A stretch of 64,000 nucleotides of DNA from Paralichthys olivaceus (taxonomy: Eukaryota; Chordata; Actinopteri; Pleuronectiformes; Paralichthyidae): contig NC_091102.1 in the NCBI RefSeq assembly GCF_024713975.1, positions 8,561,001 through 8,625,000 on the forward strand. The letters are read 5' to 3'. Shown one piece after another: positions 13,068 to 25,900 of this stretch. Each line of letters begins with the position of its first letter. Position 1 is the stretch's first letter. Below the pieces are notes generated by a model. That model did not search any database, was not told the origin of the DNA, and saw only the letters and a program-made list of their open reading frames with translations. The position numbers and the translations under genes were made by a program.

Positions 13068-15961
13068 ATGGCTGGGTACAAGCAGAAGGTGATTTCTCTA
13101 ACCAAGAGGCAGGGTCAGACATTTGGCTTCTATCTCAGGGTGGAGCATGGCGAGGAGGGTCACCTAGTTCGCTGCCTGGAAATGGGAGGACCGGCCGAAC
13201 TGGCAGGCATGAAAGATGGAGACCGCATTATCCGGGTCAATGGAACATTTACTGATGCACTGTCCCATTCCATGGTGAGTCGAGGATGTGAATTTACTGC
13301 AGTGCATTAACCCAATCAATAACGACTCCCGGGCAGGTGGAATAAATCCCGTGACAAGCAATTTTCCTCAGTCGCTTCTTTGTTTCCCCGGTGCAGGTGG
13401 TGGACCTGGTGAGAAACAGCGGACCCTCAGTCACGTTCCACATCTTGGATGAAGCCTCCTACAAGCAAGCAAAAGCACAGGGAGTAAACTTCTCCCAGCC
13501 TCAAAACAAACCGGTCACTAACGGTGTCGAGAAACAAGCTCCAAAACCCAAACTCTGCCACCTGCTCAAGTCTAGCTCAGGATACGGGTTTTCTATTCGC
13601 TCAGTCAAAGGTGAGGTCACGAGACAAAAAAACGTTAAAAAGATAAATCAAGACACAAATGTATCAACCACTATAGATAATGAAATATATCTATGTGTAA
13701 ATGTAACTTTAAATTTGCTAAACATTGTTGAACAACAATTTGTTTTCCACAGTGTGGAAAAGCAGTTTTTTTAATATCAATTTCCTTGCAACTGCACATG
13801 TGTTTATAGAAAAGAAAGCAATGGTGCTGGTGCCTCATCATAAAGGAAGAGAATTTGATCCGTGAACAAAATTAATTTTTCTTATTTCATATTTTCTGTA
13901 CCTCTCCAGGTGAGCCTGGTTTGTTCATGACGGAGGTGACCCCAGGAGATGTAGCTGACAGAGCCGGGGTCAAAGCCAACGACCGCCTGTTGGAAATCAA
14001 CGGAGAGTCCATCGAAGACTACACACACGACCAAGTTGTGGACAAGATCAGGCTGGCGGGTAGCAGCATTATGTTCCTATTGGCTGATGAGGAAACAGAC
14101 AAGCACTATAAGAGCAAGCATATGAAGATCGAAACCTGGTTTGCGACGACCAAGTACCTCCCTCACAAGCCGCGCATAATCAACATGACCAAAGGACCTG
14201 ATGGATATGGCTTCTTGCTCAGGGAAGAGCCCAACCAAAGAGGCAAGGCCAATATCATATGTTCATTTGACCATGACTGTGGTTTTCATCGACATTGAAG
14301 AGAGGAGGCTTTGTTCTGACTCATTTACACTGTGCAGGACACTTCATCAGGGACATAGACAGAGGCAGCCCCGCAGAAAGAGCAGCTCTGAAGGACATGG
14401 ACAGACTGGTGGCTGTGGACGGCCAGGAGATGGACAGCTGCACCCATGAGCAGGTGGTGGAAAAGATCAAGCAGAGTGGCAAAGATTGCTGCTTCCTGGT
14501 GGTGGACAAAGACACGGATCAAATGTACTGGCAGGTGAGTAAGGATTCCGCTGTCTAACTTATATAAATCGAATATAATATCCTGCAGACAATCATTACT
14601 ATGTAATGTCACTCACAGGGGAGAGTGTCTCCTCTGCTTTTCTGGGAGGAGATGAAGGATTCACCACCCAGTTACACAGAGGCCATCAATTTACCTGCTC
14701 CTGTCCAACAACCCACACCAGTCCAGGAGAGGGAAGAGAAGCTCAAGCCAAAACTCTGTAAGATGGAGAGGACCTCAGCTGGGTATGGCTTCCACCTTAA
14801 CGGCATCCAAGGAGTTCATGGACAGTACATTAAGGTGAGATAAGAGGAACATCCATTATTTAATAATCACACCTTCAAATCAATGAGGTATAAGTCACAC
14901 TTTGTTTCAGGTGGCAAAGGGTGGAGTGGCTGACCGGGCAGGTCTGGAAGACGAGGACGTTGTGGTGGAGGTGAATGGAGTGAACGTGGAACAGAGTGCC
15001 CATGAGGAGGTGGTGGAAATTATCCGTAACAGTGGCAGCTCTCTGGAGATGCTGGTGGCTAAAAGGAGCGTCTATGACGAGCTCAAAGCTCGAGAAGTGG
15101 CCATCACGCGGCTGCTACTTGAGGAAACCTCCTATGTTCAAGTTCACAATCAAGAGCTCAGCAAGGAGGAGCAACATCAGGAGGAGGCCAGGCCTGAAAC
15201 ACCATCTGAACCAGCAAGAGAGCGGGTGAATGATCCTTCTTTTCAAATGTTTACAGAAACGATTTTGGAGTCTCTCCACCACTTTGGTCCTAACAACCAT
15301 CGCATGGCTCTAGAAAGTTTGATATCCACCAACAACAGGTCAGCTAGCTAATGTTAGCTAATGAGCAGGTACCGGGGCCGTCGTAGCGAGATCCCGTCAA
15401 TACACACGTTCAACTTCGATTCAGTCTCGGGCGTCTATAATGACTTTTCACTCTGTTTTCATAGCATCAAATCACTCATTAATACCAAGCTGATTGGAAA
15501 CGTGAACACTTGAACACATCTGATAAGATACACCTAAAATGACAGAATCTTTTGTTTGGGCCATGTCCCGTCTGTTAACAAGGAGGAGGCGGGGTTTATG
15601 ACCTTTACTGCAGCCAGCCAACAGGGGGCTTTGGCTTGTTCTGAAGAGCTCCATCTTTTTACACAGTCTATGGTCTACACAACAGCAGTGTTCTATATAT
15701 AGCATTTAGCTCATAGCGCCAGACTACACCTTCAGTATAGCCTCCTAGCAATGGCTGTACACCACAGGTCTCGTTTTTGTAGCCATGAATCTTTACTAAG
15801 ATCTTAAAATGACTTCAACATGTCAATCTCCTTTTATCCTTTTAAATACCAGGTGACACATTAACATGTTCACAGGTTGAAATCATTTCACTGTTTTTCT
15901 CTTTTAGACCTCGTCAGTGTCATCATCTGCATCTCAAGAAAGTGTCGACGAGAGGCTCTGA
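13068..15961 (+). CDS. pdzk1: PDZ domain-containing protein 1 (NHERF3) scaffold
   Basis: Seven coding exons join in phase to 511 codons: 13068-13274, 13397-13610, 13910-14242, 14338-14534, 14619-14834, 14911-15225 and 15908-15961. The human protein is about 519 residues. Four PDZ domains are visible at about residues 8-88, 119-200, 225-305 and 361-443. Their carboxylate-binding loops are FGFYL, YGFSI, YGFLL and YGFHL. The linker pattern (KPKLC before PDZ2 and PDZ4, HKPRI before PDZ3) matches PDZK1. The family clusters transporters and receptors such as SR-BI, CFTR and solute carriers at apical membranes of kidney, liver and gut. Start: the ATG lies three bases into the exon, and MAGYKQ leads directly into PDZ1. 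The third intron uses a GC donor (AGAG|GCAAGG, 14243-14337). Reading past the donor at 15,226 gives a 41-codon alternative end, which I take as intron. A likely poly(A) signal AATAAA is at 16,324. The gene converges on gpr89. Confidence 0.93.
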
Positions 15962-16868
15962 GATCTCACCCTGAGGACACATTCCCTGATTTGGCCTTTG
16001 TCAATTTAACATTGATCCATTGTGTTGGTTTTTAAATCAGCTCTGTGAGCTTCACTTCTTTCAATTAATATCACACAAGAGACAAAGGAAAACAGAATGA
16101 AGGCAAAAAAAGACTTCCTAAAATTCACTGTCACGTATTCACTGCAATTTTCAATCAAATAAGAAAAGCTGCATTAGCTTTATGAAAATGGAAAAGAACA
16201 CAAACATGTTCCTGAAAACTATAGAGTATGGTGGTAATGAGATCTACTTGTTGATGAACCTGTGTGATGATAACTTATATCTCCCTACGAAACAAAACTG
16301 CTGCTAATATTTAATGATCTAAGAATAAAATTAATTTCTCAAATGAATGTAAACGAGTGAGAATTTATATGAACACAAGTAAATGAACACGTACCATCTG
16401 GATTAAGCTTATTTTACTTAAGTTTTTTGTTCCAAATGAAATGGCATTTATTTTTTAAGCTCACAAGTGAAGTCATATCTTTGTTTTCATTGACACCTCA
16501 GTGCGAGTGAAGCCGGGATGTGCTGTGAACAGGACAGCTCCAGTGTGTTCAGAGCGACTTTAAGAAAAATAATATTTTGACAAAGATAATCAAAATTTAA
16601 GAGCACACAGAATATCTGCTGGTAAAATTAAATTCTAATAGAATCATTGTTCTGAAAATACTTTTTTAATTCAACAGAGCACATTTCCAAAGCTGCTCCA
16701 GTCGTTCACCATCACCTGGATCCAACAACATTCCTGATTCAGGAATAAGCAGTCAAGACAATCATGTCTTGTAAACAAAAAAAGTCTGGATATCCTTATA
16801 TTCCAGATTTAAAGTCGCCCTGTGGGCAGAGAGTCACATTAAAGAAACAGGAGATGCAGTGCAGGGGC
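15962..16868. other. 3' UTRs between convergent pdzk1 and gpr89
   Basis: No coding exon is present. The plus strand holds AATAAA at 16,324-16,329, suited to pdzk1. The minus strand has AATAAA (plus TTTATT) at about 16,447-16,452, suited to gpr89. The two transcripts therefore probably end within about 130 bases of each other. Confidence 0.5.
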
Positions 16869-17700
16869 TCAGAAGGTCATGTGTTTCTCTGGTGCCTGTT
16901 TATGAGCAAGATAAAGAAAGAGGATGCTGGACAGGGCGCTGACCAGGAAGATGACGTCAAACCAGCGGTGATAGAAGTTGAACTGCAGCTCTCCAAGAAC
17001 CTCAGTCACAATGGAGCGATACTCCAGCGGCATGCTCATGCGCATCAGCAGTACAGATGATACGAAATACATCCCCTGTTAGAGTGAGACACAAGAAATG
17101 TTCTGGTTTGTCTGTGGCCTGTCAGCTCAGAGTTATTGGACAATAAGGACACAAACACACTCACCATTATCTGAGCAAGGACGAGCACGATGACATTGGA
17201 AGACTTGCTGCTTGATATTGCATAGAAGAACTAAAAACAATTAAAACATTAAGTGTTAAAAGATATCTCAGTTATATTATCCACAGGATCTATTCAATTA
17301 CATGTACCAAATGATAGACTTTACCTTGGTGAGGGTGATGAGTAAGCCACGTATTGATGTAACGATTATTATTCCCACCAGGATGAAAGAGATGTGTTGA
17401 GACCAAAACTTAACCTGTGAAGTGTAAAAAACAATGAAGAGGGAAATTACAGTAGAGAAAGAGGGAGTCAGCTTTGATTTTACAGTTATTATTTATTCAT
17501 TAAGTGAAATAACATGCTCTTAGTGTGAGCTGTAAGAAGTCTATCAAATAATTTGTCTCGGTGGAAAGAGATTAAAAGCGATCATGACCGAGATAACTGC
17601 AGAGAAAGCCTGCAGAGAAGATAATGGGCTGGCAATTATCTTTACAGGAGGTCACACTGTGTGAAACGTGCTCTGTTCCTGCAGGTGTAGGTGTGTAGGT

Positions 17701-17767
<67 letters not shown>

Positions 17768-20700
17768 TTACATCAAACTGGATACCCAAGTAGTTCACGG
17801 TAATTTCAATGCCCCTCGTCACTGGATCTGTCTTCCCCACTCGGTCAAACACAATGTTTATCGTGGCCTATGACAGAAAAGACACAGATTTTAAAAATAA
17901 ATCATTTTATCTACCTCTTTGACAATATATACAAACACAACAACAATGATTATGTAACTTGGGTGTTTGAAAAAGACAAAATGCATAAAAACCAGTTCTC
18001 ACCATGAAGATTTTCCAAACACAATAGATGGAAAAGAAGTAGCCGAGGAAGTTGAAGTATTTCCCCTGGAATGTCTTCGAGTACTCAATTCGCTCCTTAT
18101 GATAAAGGAAGGCGGTGTTAGCTAATCATTTATCGTAGATACAAAGTAGGTGATTAAAATGGGTGTGGTGTGCACAGATAAATGTGTGTGTGTGTGTGTC
18201 TGTAATGCAGCCAGAGTTTGAGGAGAACACTTCTTAGAACAGACGTCACTGGTGGTTTTAACTGTGTTATCAGGCCGGGGTTTGAACAACCACTGATATG
18301 AAAGATATACAGAGACATTTTTAGAAAAGAAGATTAACTGACTAGGTACTATAGACCAGGATATTGGAGGAGATCAAACAACAGTGAAGGTGAAGTTTCA
18401 ACACTTTATCAATTGAGATATGATTAATGCTTTGTGTTTTATAGGTGTGACAGAACTCCACATGTCACTTAAGTCCTTTTCTACCTCTATAATATTTTTT
18501 TCCCTTAATATAGACATCCTGCTGTTTTGGCATTAAGAAGAACCCTGATTGTACATGCTCATGTGTGTTACCTTGGTAGCTTGCAGGTCCACAGTCTCCA
18601 GAAAGAGTTGCCGACTCAGCTCTTCCAGAGCATCGACTTCCTGCTGGATCAGAGAGAGGTCTGGGGGGGAGGTGGTCAAGGCTTGTGTCTACTACATATA
18701 CTGCACTAGTCCATAGTTATCTCATAACAATAAGCAAATTGTGACCGGTTAGTCAACATGTTGAATGTGAGGTTAAAGGATACTTTCACTGCCTGTTTGG
18801 GTGGAGGTAACACTCTTGATCATGCCCCAAAATCCCGTCTGTTTGTTCTGGTCTTCTCCACGTTGGTACATCTGCCTCCGCGTCATAGCGATTCTACACA
18901 CACACACACACACACATAGTAAAAACACTTAGAACAATGTGGTGGCACAATTCTTTGAGTCACTTCCTTCACAAAATGTATGGATTTGGTTACCGTTTCT
19001 TCTTGCTCACAATCATGTCCATAGTTTGGAGCAGCCGCCGCTCAAGAGCAAGGATGTCGCTGTCTGTTACATTTCTGTAAACATAAAAAGATGAAATTGT
19101 CTTGAGCTTGTGTCCAATCACAGATCAAATTTCAGGCATTTAAACAAAAAACTTAGATTTCAGGACAAGAGAACCAAAAAAGAGCAAAAGTGCTAACTCA
19201 TTTCTGGTTATAGGACTCTTTCCTGAAGGCCTCAATTCTGTGTTTCTAGCATTGAGAAATCTAGAGCAATAAAAAAGCACCTTTCAGAGACAAAATAATA
19301 TGTAACCGTAGTAATATGAAAGTTGTGTGCATAATCAACAAGTAATTATTTTGTTTTAACTCATTTAAAAAACAATAATCTACAGAATAATAGTCTCAAA
19401 GCAATGACCATGTATACAGCACTAAAAGCAGGATAAATGAAGTCATTTGCAGAGATACATTTTTAAAATGACATCACGCTAATGCCACATATTGAGCTGT
19501 TGAGCAATGACTGAGTGTAGCAGACTTAGATAAACCGGCTGTGTGATGCAGCTGTTGGTCGTAAAGTCAGAGCTCACCTGAGGAAATAGGACATGTACGT
19601 GTAGGGACAGTTAACAGCACCAAAGCCAGACAGTAGAGCCATGAGAGTAACGCCGATCACACCAACTCGACTGATGAGCTGCTCGATGGACAGGATGCCT
19701 GAACAAAAGATAGAGAACAGACTGAAAATAGCAAAAACATTGTTTCATCTGCACCTCAACAGTTCCCCTTACATTAAACAAGAAAGAACAAGAAGCACAT
19801 TTACCATGTTTGGGACTGAGGATGGGAAATGGGTCTCCCAACTTCCAGAAGAAATACATGAAGGTAAACCACACCATACAGGCGAAAAGAAGCTTCTGTC
19901 TCTGCACTAAAAAGACAAAGAACAAACTGTTTTAAGTTTAAAATCATTCCAACAGCATCAAACTTTTTTTTTGTATGACAGTTCTTACGCAGGCGTATGT
20001 TGCTGACAACAAAGTATCCAATGTAAAAAGGCACCACGAAGATTAGAACCAGCAGGATCACGTACAGGTTCAGTTTCCAGTGGAAATACCTGGAACTGTG
20101 GCAAGAACATTGTTTCTGTGTAAAAGTCTTCATCAGAGATGATCAGCAATATAAGACAGTTACATCCAATAGAAAATGCACTTACGTGCTACTCAAGGCC
20201 CCCAGAATCTCAAAGATGATGAGCTCAAACATGGTACATGAAAAAGCAAAAGTGACGGAGAAAACCACTTGGACGACGTACTGTCGCACCTGTCAGTAAA
20301 CACAGGAAAAGACCAGTCAGCACCTCGATGACATGATATCCAGAGGTTGTATTGAGCTTACAATTTAAATGATGTGTGTTTTATAATAATTATTGTTATA
20401 TTTTTCAGAGGCCACTGGTTTACACATGTAACCAGTGATGAATGATGTGGAATAACACTGTACCTCATAGTCTTTGAAAAGTTGACGCATAAAGAATAAC
20501 CAACCAAATCCAAAGAACAGCACCTGCCACAGATTACATGAGAAATATATATGAAAGAAGATCAGGAAGTAGAGGATCAGATTGATTAAGATATGTTCAT
20601 TATAAAAACTGTGTTTTCCTGTCATCAAGCTGAAAAGTTTAGTAATGAATGTATGAATGTAACACACATTTATATATATATATATATATGGCAGAAGTAT

Positions 20701-21091
20701 TATCAGTTTAGTTTTAATAATGAAAAGACACAAACAGACTGGTTCAAATAGACTGATGATGTACTTTAGACCTTTTATTCACATCAGGCATGTTGACATG
20801 TAATAGCAGGAAACTGTGTTAGGGATATAATAACATGATATAATAGCAGAAAATAACAATAACTATATATAATATAATTCATTGACGGTATTTTCACTCC
20901 TGAGTCATGTCAACACGTCTGCTGAGGAAAATGCTCTTCTGCTGAATAAACTATTTAACATGGTGAACTCTGAGATGAGTTCTTGAGTCTCTCTGCTGCA
21001 GGAGAACAAGCAGCTAGCTCCACAGCATCAATGAAGCAGTGAGCTTTACCTGAGAGGTGAACATGATGACTGAGTCCACCAGGAACGACAT
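16869..21091 (-). CDS. gpr89: Golgi pH regulator (GPHR / GPR89)
   Basis: Fourteen exons join in phase to 453 codons (human 455): 21091-21050, 20523-20464, 20289-20186, 20095-19989, 19906-19805, 19698-19578, 19074-18994, 18893-18790, 18660-18572, 18095-18003, 17867-17772, 17414-17325, 17230-17165 and 17075-16869. The protein starts [14 protein letters not shown] and ends APEKHMTF. Nearly every exon is recognisably GPHR, for example [50 protein letters not shown] and [14 protein letters not shown]. The family is a multi-pass membrane protein of the Golgi, an anion conductance needed for normal luminal acidification, glycosylation and Golgi structure. Plant relatives were described as GPCR-type G proteins. 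Hydrophobic segments lie in exons 1-6 and 10-14, with the hydrophilic middle loop in exons 7-9. It is tail-to-tail with pdzk1, its neighbour in human 1q21. Confidence 0.96.
17692..17768. repeat. (GT)n microsatellite at a gpr89 donor site
   Basis: A near-perfect GT run on the plus strand. In the sense (minus) direction of gpr89 it is a CA run that begins within a few bases of the donor of exon 11 (GAT|GTAAGACACAC, exon end 17,772). Confidence 0.95.
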
Positions 21092-22998
21092 GACGTCTGT
21101 GAACCAGATCCGCCTTTAGTCCGTGAAACACTCGCTGCACAGATGAAACGGGCTCGAGGACTCGTTCACTCCATGTTGAGGGAAACACTCAGTTACACGA
21201 AAGAAGCTCGAAGCTCTTTTCTTTTCGTCATTTCAGCTCATTTGTTGTTCAGCTGTCAAGTTACATGTAGCCGCGTCACCAACGTGCGCCCGATCAACAC
21301 ACTTCCGTCGCAAAACTGTGACGTCATATACAAAAATCTGCCAATACAGAAAAACAAAACTTTAAAATACCTTTAAAAAATTTTTTAAATTTAATTCTGA
21401 TTGGAACCAAATCGTAAAACTTAATAACTCGATGTCTTTATTTGATGCTGCTGGGTTGTCTGCAGTCTCGTAGTAATTACCATAATAGCCTGCAGAGGGC
21501 AACAAAGCAGAACTACGGCAGCTGCTACTTTTTATATAAACACATTTTATAAATTATATGTTTCATAGTAAAGATACATAATCAATATATATATATTTAT
21601 ACATATATATATATACATATAAATATATTTAGAGGTAGCTTCAGAGGTATTTTATACAATCGCGACAAACAACACACAATTAAACATTAGAATATAAATA
21701 ACATACTAAGAGGGGGGACATAAAGAAGTTTGCATCCACGTTAATCCACCTCTTAAGATACAAAATTAAAATAAAAATCATTTCAAAATATTCTTCCTAT
21801 GTTTTATTTTACAGTGGAATACCTACTGTGGTCTGTGCTTTGGAACTGTGCAATAATTCACGTGGTGTGCAATCTGCTTACTATAGCACTTTATATTTAT
21901 GTGTGTTGTGTGTGTGCTCTTATTTTTTTTTGGTTGTTCTTAACTTTATTCTATTCTTTTGTTTTGTATTCTATTCTATTCTCTTATATTCCATTCTCTT
22001 CCTTTCTATTGTTATCTCTTTTTTTATATTCTATTCTATTATTCATGTTATTTTATTTTTACATTTTTTCTATGTTCTGTTCTATTCTATTTTGAGTTAA
22101 TACACTGATATATCTCCATTGATCCCACAATGTAATGTGCATTGAGTGACAAAAGAAGGCGCTGTGAGCCTCAAACATGACCCGTGGCTCTGTTTTTATT
22201 CAGAGCTGCTCCACATCCAGTGGGGAGAAGTGTGGAGCTGCCGCCGGCTGGTGTTCATTGTGCTGCTGGTTGGCAGAATAGAAAACACACGCATGAGTAA
22301 AAATAGTTTGAGCTTGTTCTGGAGTGATGTTTCAGGAGACTGCTGGGTCGTAGGGATGGACAGGATGTGGCAGAAGTAGAACATCTCCAGCTGCTGGATT
22401 TTAACTTTTGTCCCAGGACACAAGTAGAGGTGAGTGTCTCTTTATTATTAGTTTATTATCAGACGAGGAAGAATATAGAATATACAGAATATAAGAGATG
22501 ATTCCATTTTTCTCATTTCATCAAAATATTTAACTTTGATGTAGTTTCTGTTGATCTTTAGTGAGTAATTGGCTTTAACAAGATGTATTTTATTTTAATC
22601 TATAAATGCAGTGCCAGTTGTTGTGTTAGACTTGAATTCACGTTGTGGTGCATTAAGTCTGTGATCTGGCAGATGTGTTTAATAAGCTCGTGTATCATAT
22701 TGATCACATCTGTCTAATCTGAAAATCTCCGTTGTATAACTTCAGGACAATATGTTTGCACTTAATAGTTTTCTGGATGCTTTACTATATATAAACATGT
22801 TTGAAGCATCTGATTGAAGACAGGAGACGATCTGACTCTGGGTGAAGGGAAAATGAGAATGTAGCTTAGCTCAGCCTCTCAGTATCACTGCTGGATCAAC
22901 AGGTGTAGAAACTATAGGAGAGTTTGAGTTGGGCTGATGAATGAAAACTGCTTCTCCACATCAGAGCACCACTCTTCCATCTCCCTGTTTAATGAGCA
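21092..22998. other. Divergent intergenic region, gpr89 and CD200-like gene
   Basis: The two genes point away from each other across 1.9 kb. A possible non-coding first exon of the CD200-like gene ends at AGAG|GTGAGT near 22,429. From about 21,950 to 22,100 the sequence is built of irregular ATTCT pentanucleotide units, which may be the tail of a decayed LINE. AT-rich runs of TA lie at about 21,580-21,630. Confidence 0.4.
21955..22095. repeat. Irregular ATTCT-type pentanucleotide tract
   Basis: Repeated TATTC/TTCTAT units with T-rich interruptions. It could be a simple repeat or the 3' end of a decayed LINE; nothing coding remains. Confidence 0.6.
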
Positions 22999-25900
22999 AT
23001 GAAGACGATGGTGATCCAGGCTTCCTGTAGGAGAGGTCTGCAGGTGTGTTTACTCCTGCTGCTGCTGGGACGACTGCAGGGTGAGTGGATGAGAAAAATG
23101 TCAAATCAAGACCGACACATTTAAACTGGAGTATTGTTTTATGTACAGTATGTAATTGACCTTAGGGTGGATGTATCAGGCAGGGTCACAGCACCAGAGC
23201 GTCTGGAGGCTCCGGTGGAGAAGCCCTTCACTCTGACCTGCAGTGTCTCGAGGGAGCGAGGTGAATCCCTGAGGCAGGTGCGTTGGCTGGACGTCCAGAA
23301 CCAGACCCTGCTGAGCTACCAGCCCGGACACAGAGACAGCGTGAGTGGACAGCAGCACGTGGAGCTCGCCTCCTCCCCAAAGGACACCTCGGCCATCACC
23401 ATCCGCAGGGTGGGCTTCCGAGACGAAGGCTGCTACACCTGCATCTTTGACATGCATCCCTCGGGTTCAAAGCAGGGTCAGACCTGCCTCACGGTCACCT
23501 GTAAGTAACGATGACTTTAATTTTTATGATTTAAATGCAGTTTTGGCAAACATCCATATGTTAATGCTTATATAATCCTAATATATGTATTCAAGAAGAT
23601 GGGTTTTCAGCCTATGATTGATGAGATGTCCTGTTGTCTGTTTGATCCAGAATTAATATTTTTCATCAGTTTTTTTGAGTTTAAGAGATTCGTTAGAGAA
23701 AGCTAGGAGCCATTAGTGAGAAATAACACAGCCGAATAGATTCTTACTTGACAATAATAAAATTAGTGAATTCAATTCACCTTTTAATGCTGGATGAACT
23801 CTTGGATGCCCGCCTCTTGCCCCTCTCCCCATCAAAACTAAACAAAAAGCAACAGACTCCAGGGATATTTACTCCTCCCTACAAGACAAATATCAATCTG
23901 CTGTGGGGATTTACTGAGAAAATATGTGCATACACATGTCCTTAACCACTCCTAACCTCTGAACACAAGTTGATGAGTCTGTGGAGGCTCAGCCAGTCAT
24001 GTTAATAAAGAGCTGGAGCCCAGGGAGAGGGAGGTCTCACTAACCAGGAACAGCTGCTGCAGATTCCACTGACTGGTTTATGTTTGGGTGCCTCATAGTT
24101 GTGGATATTAACCATGTTCTGTTCTTCACCCTCTGTCTCCCTGTTTCCTCCCCCATCCCTCACTCTGTCACTGGACTGTGGCCCTTTGTTTCACTCCCAG
24201 CACATGTCACCGCTGACAGCAACAAGACGGCGGTGAATGGCAAGAAAGCGTCTCTCTCCTGCTCTTACGGTTTGCCCGAGAAGGTGCAGCAGATCTCGTG
24301 GAGATACACCCCCGCACAAGGAGAGTCCGCAGACGTGGCCTCTTTTGCGAAGCGCAGTGACCCCATGATTGAGCCATCGTACCAGGGGAGGGTCTGGCTC
24401 AGTGCCTCCCTGTCCGACAGCCAGCTCACCATCCAGCCCGTCACCATCCAAGACGAGGGCTGCTACACCTGCCTGTACAACACAGATCCTGACAAACCAA
24501 AGAGCTCCACAGTTTGCCTCTCCACCTATGGTAAACATAGGTTTTCCCCAGACAGCAATCAATAATAATTTCATATATGATAAGATGCATTTGGAAATAT
24601 AGTGGTTGTGCAAAACTGGAGCTGCCATTGTGGAGCAGGTTAAGCACAATATACCGGGTGTAGAGCCATGCACCATGTTTAGACTTTTTCAATACTGTCG
24701 GAATGCAAGTTTTGATGCTCATGTGTATGTTATATAAGTGCAGTTAGTTATCATCATTCCTCCTGCTCAAACTCAAAAAGCTTCCAATAACAGAAGCTTA
24801 TTTAGGAAATTATCTTTTCCTTGTTCTTTCAGTCAGAGAAGAAGATTGATGCCAGTTTCATATCTCCAGAGTTAATATGAATATTTGGAACAACAGTTTT
24901 GATTTCCAACATCTTACTCACTATTCAAAGTAATCACAAACCATCCCTTTGTCGGGAAACATACATGTCTGCAACTAATTTCTGTCCCTGACCCACCAGG
25001 GAATAATTCCTTGATGAAAAAAAATCAGGCACATTTAGGGAAGTGATGGTGTGCGATATCCTCTACAGAGTGCCATCATCTTTTAACAATACAGAAAGAG
25101 GGGAAATCTAGATCCAACCCTTGATCAAATCTGCTACATGTTTAATTGGTTCTTCTTTGGCCCATTCCCCACATCTCCTCCAAGTTTCAAGAAAATCAGT
25201 TTTGTAGTTTTTTTGCGTGAATCGGCTAAAAGTCAGACAAACTCTCAAACAACAATGAAAACGTTGGCAGAGGGAATAGTTTTTCTTTTATAGTTTTTCA
25301 GATGCTTGGTAGCAGCCAGTCTCCTGCAGTAGATGCAGCTGCCACCTATAGACCAGCTCCTGTGGAAGAAATAACATGCGAGGAGACGTAACCCCTCGGA
25401 TTTAGACAGGAATGTTGATCTTTCCTTCCTGATGATAGCCGCTGAATACTTTCATGATACAGCAGCAAAGCTGAGCTGTCGGGTGATTTGTTAACACAAA
25501 CACAGAGCGGTGTGTGTGTCCACGTGAAGAATGGGCCATTGGAAAAAGAATGATGGAGGCAGGGAGCGAGCTCCTGATGCATGACTGTGACAGTGTTGGA
25601 GCAGACACTGATTCCCTCTGTGCGTTGTCTCGCTCTCTTTCTGCTCTCTCGCGTTCCCACTTTTTCTCTCCCGCTCCCATTCTCTCTCAGTTATCTCAAC
25701 AGACAGATGAGCTTTTGTTTGAGATGTGAACTGTACAGTAGCCTACAGTAGGTGTTTCTAATAGCGAGGCTCCATTAGCATTAATGTTTTTTTCTTCTTG
25801 CAGCTCATTGCTCTTCCACCCTCATCCCACTCTGGATGATGTGATCCCCTCCCTCCCTCTCTTCCTCTCTCCCTCCCTCCCTCCCTCCCTCCCACACACA

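Noticed and set aside
12908-13255. Cys-Val repeat protein leading into the pdzk1 exon
   Set aside because: The repeat is the intronic TG microsatellite. The splice acceptor at 13,064 and the family alignment place the start at 13,068.
15226-15351. Open frame continuing past pdzk1 exon 7 to a TAA, giving a 41-residue alternative C-terminus
   Set aside because: A good donor (CGG|GTGAAT) lies at 15,226 and joins in phase to a final exon at 15,908 that gives a serine-rich C-terminus like the PDZK1 family. Read-through looks like intron retention.
16764-17060. 98-codon plus-strand ORF
   Set aside because: It is antisense to the last coding exon of gpr89, whose conserved protein explains the open frame.
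24191-24676. 161-codon minus-strand ORF
   Set aside because: It is the shadow of the second V-domain exon of the CD200-like gene on the other strand.
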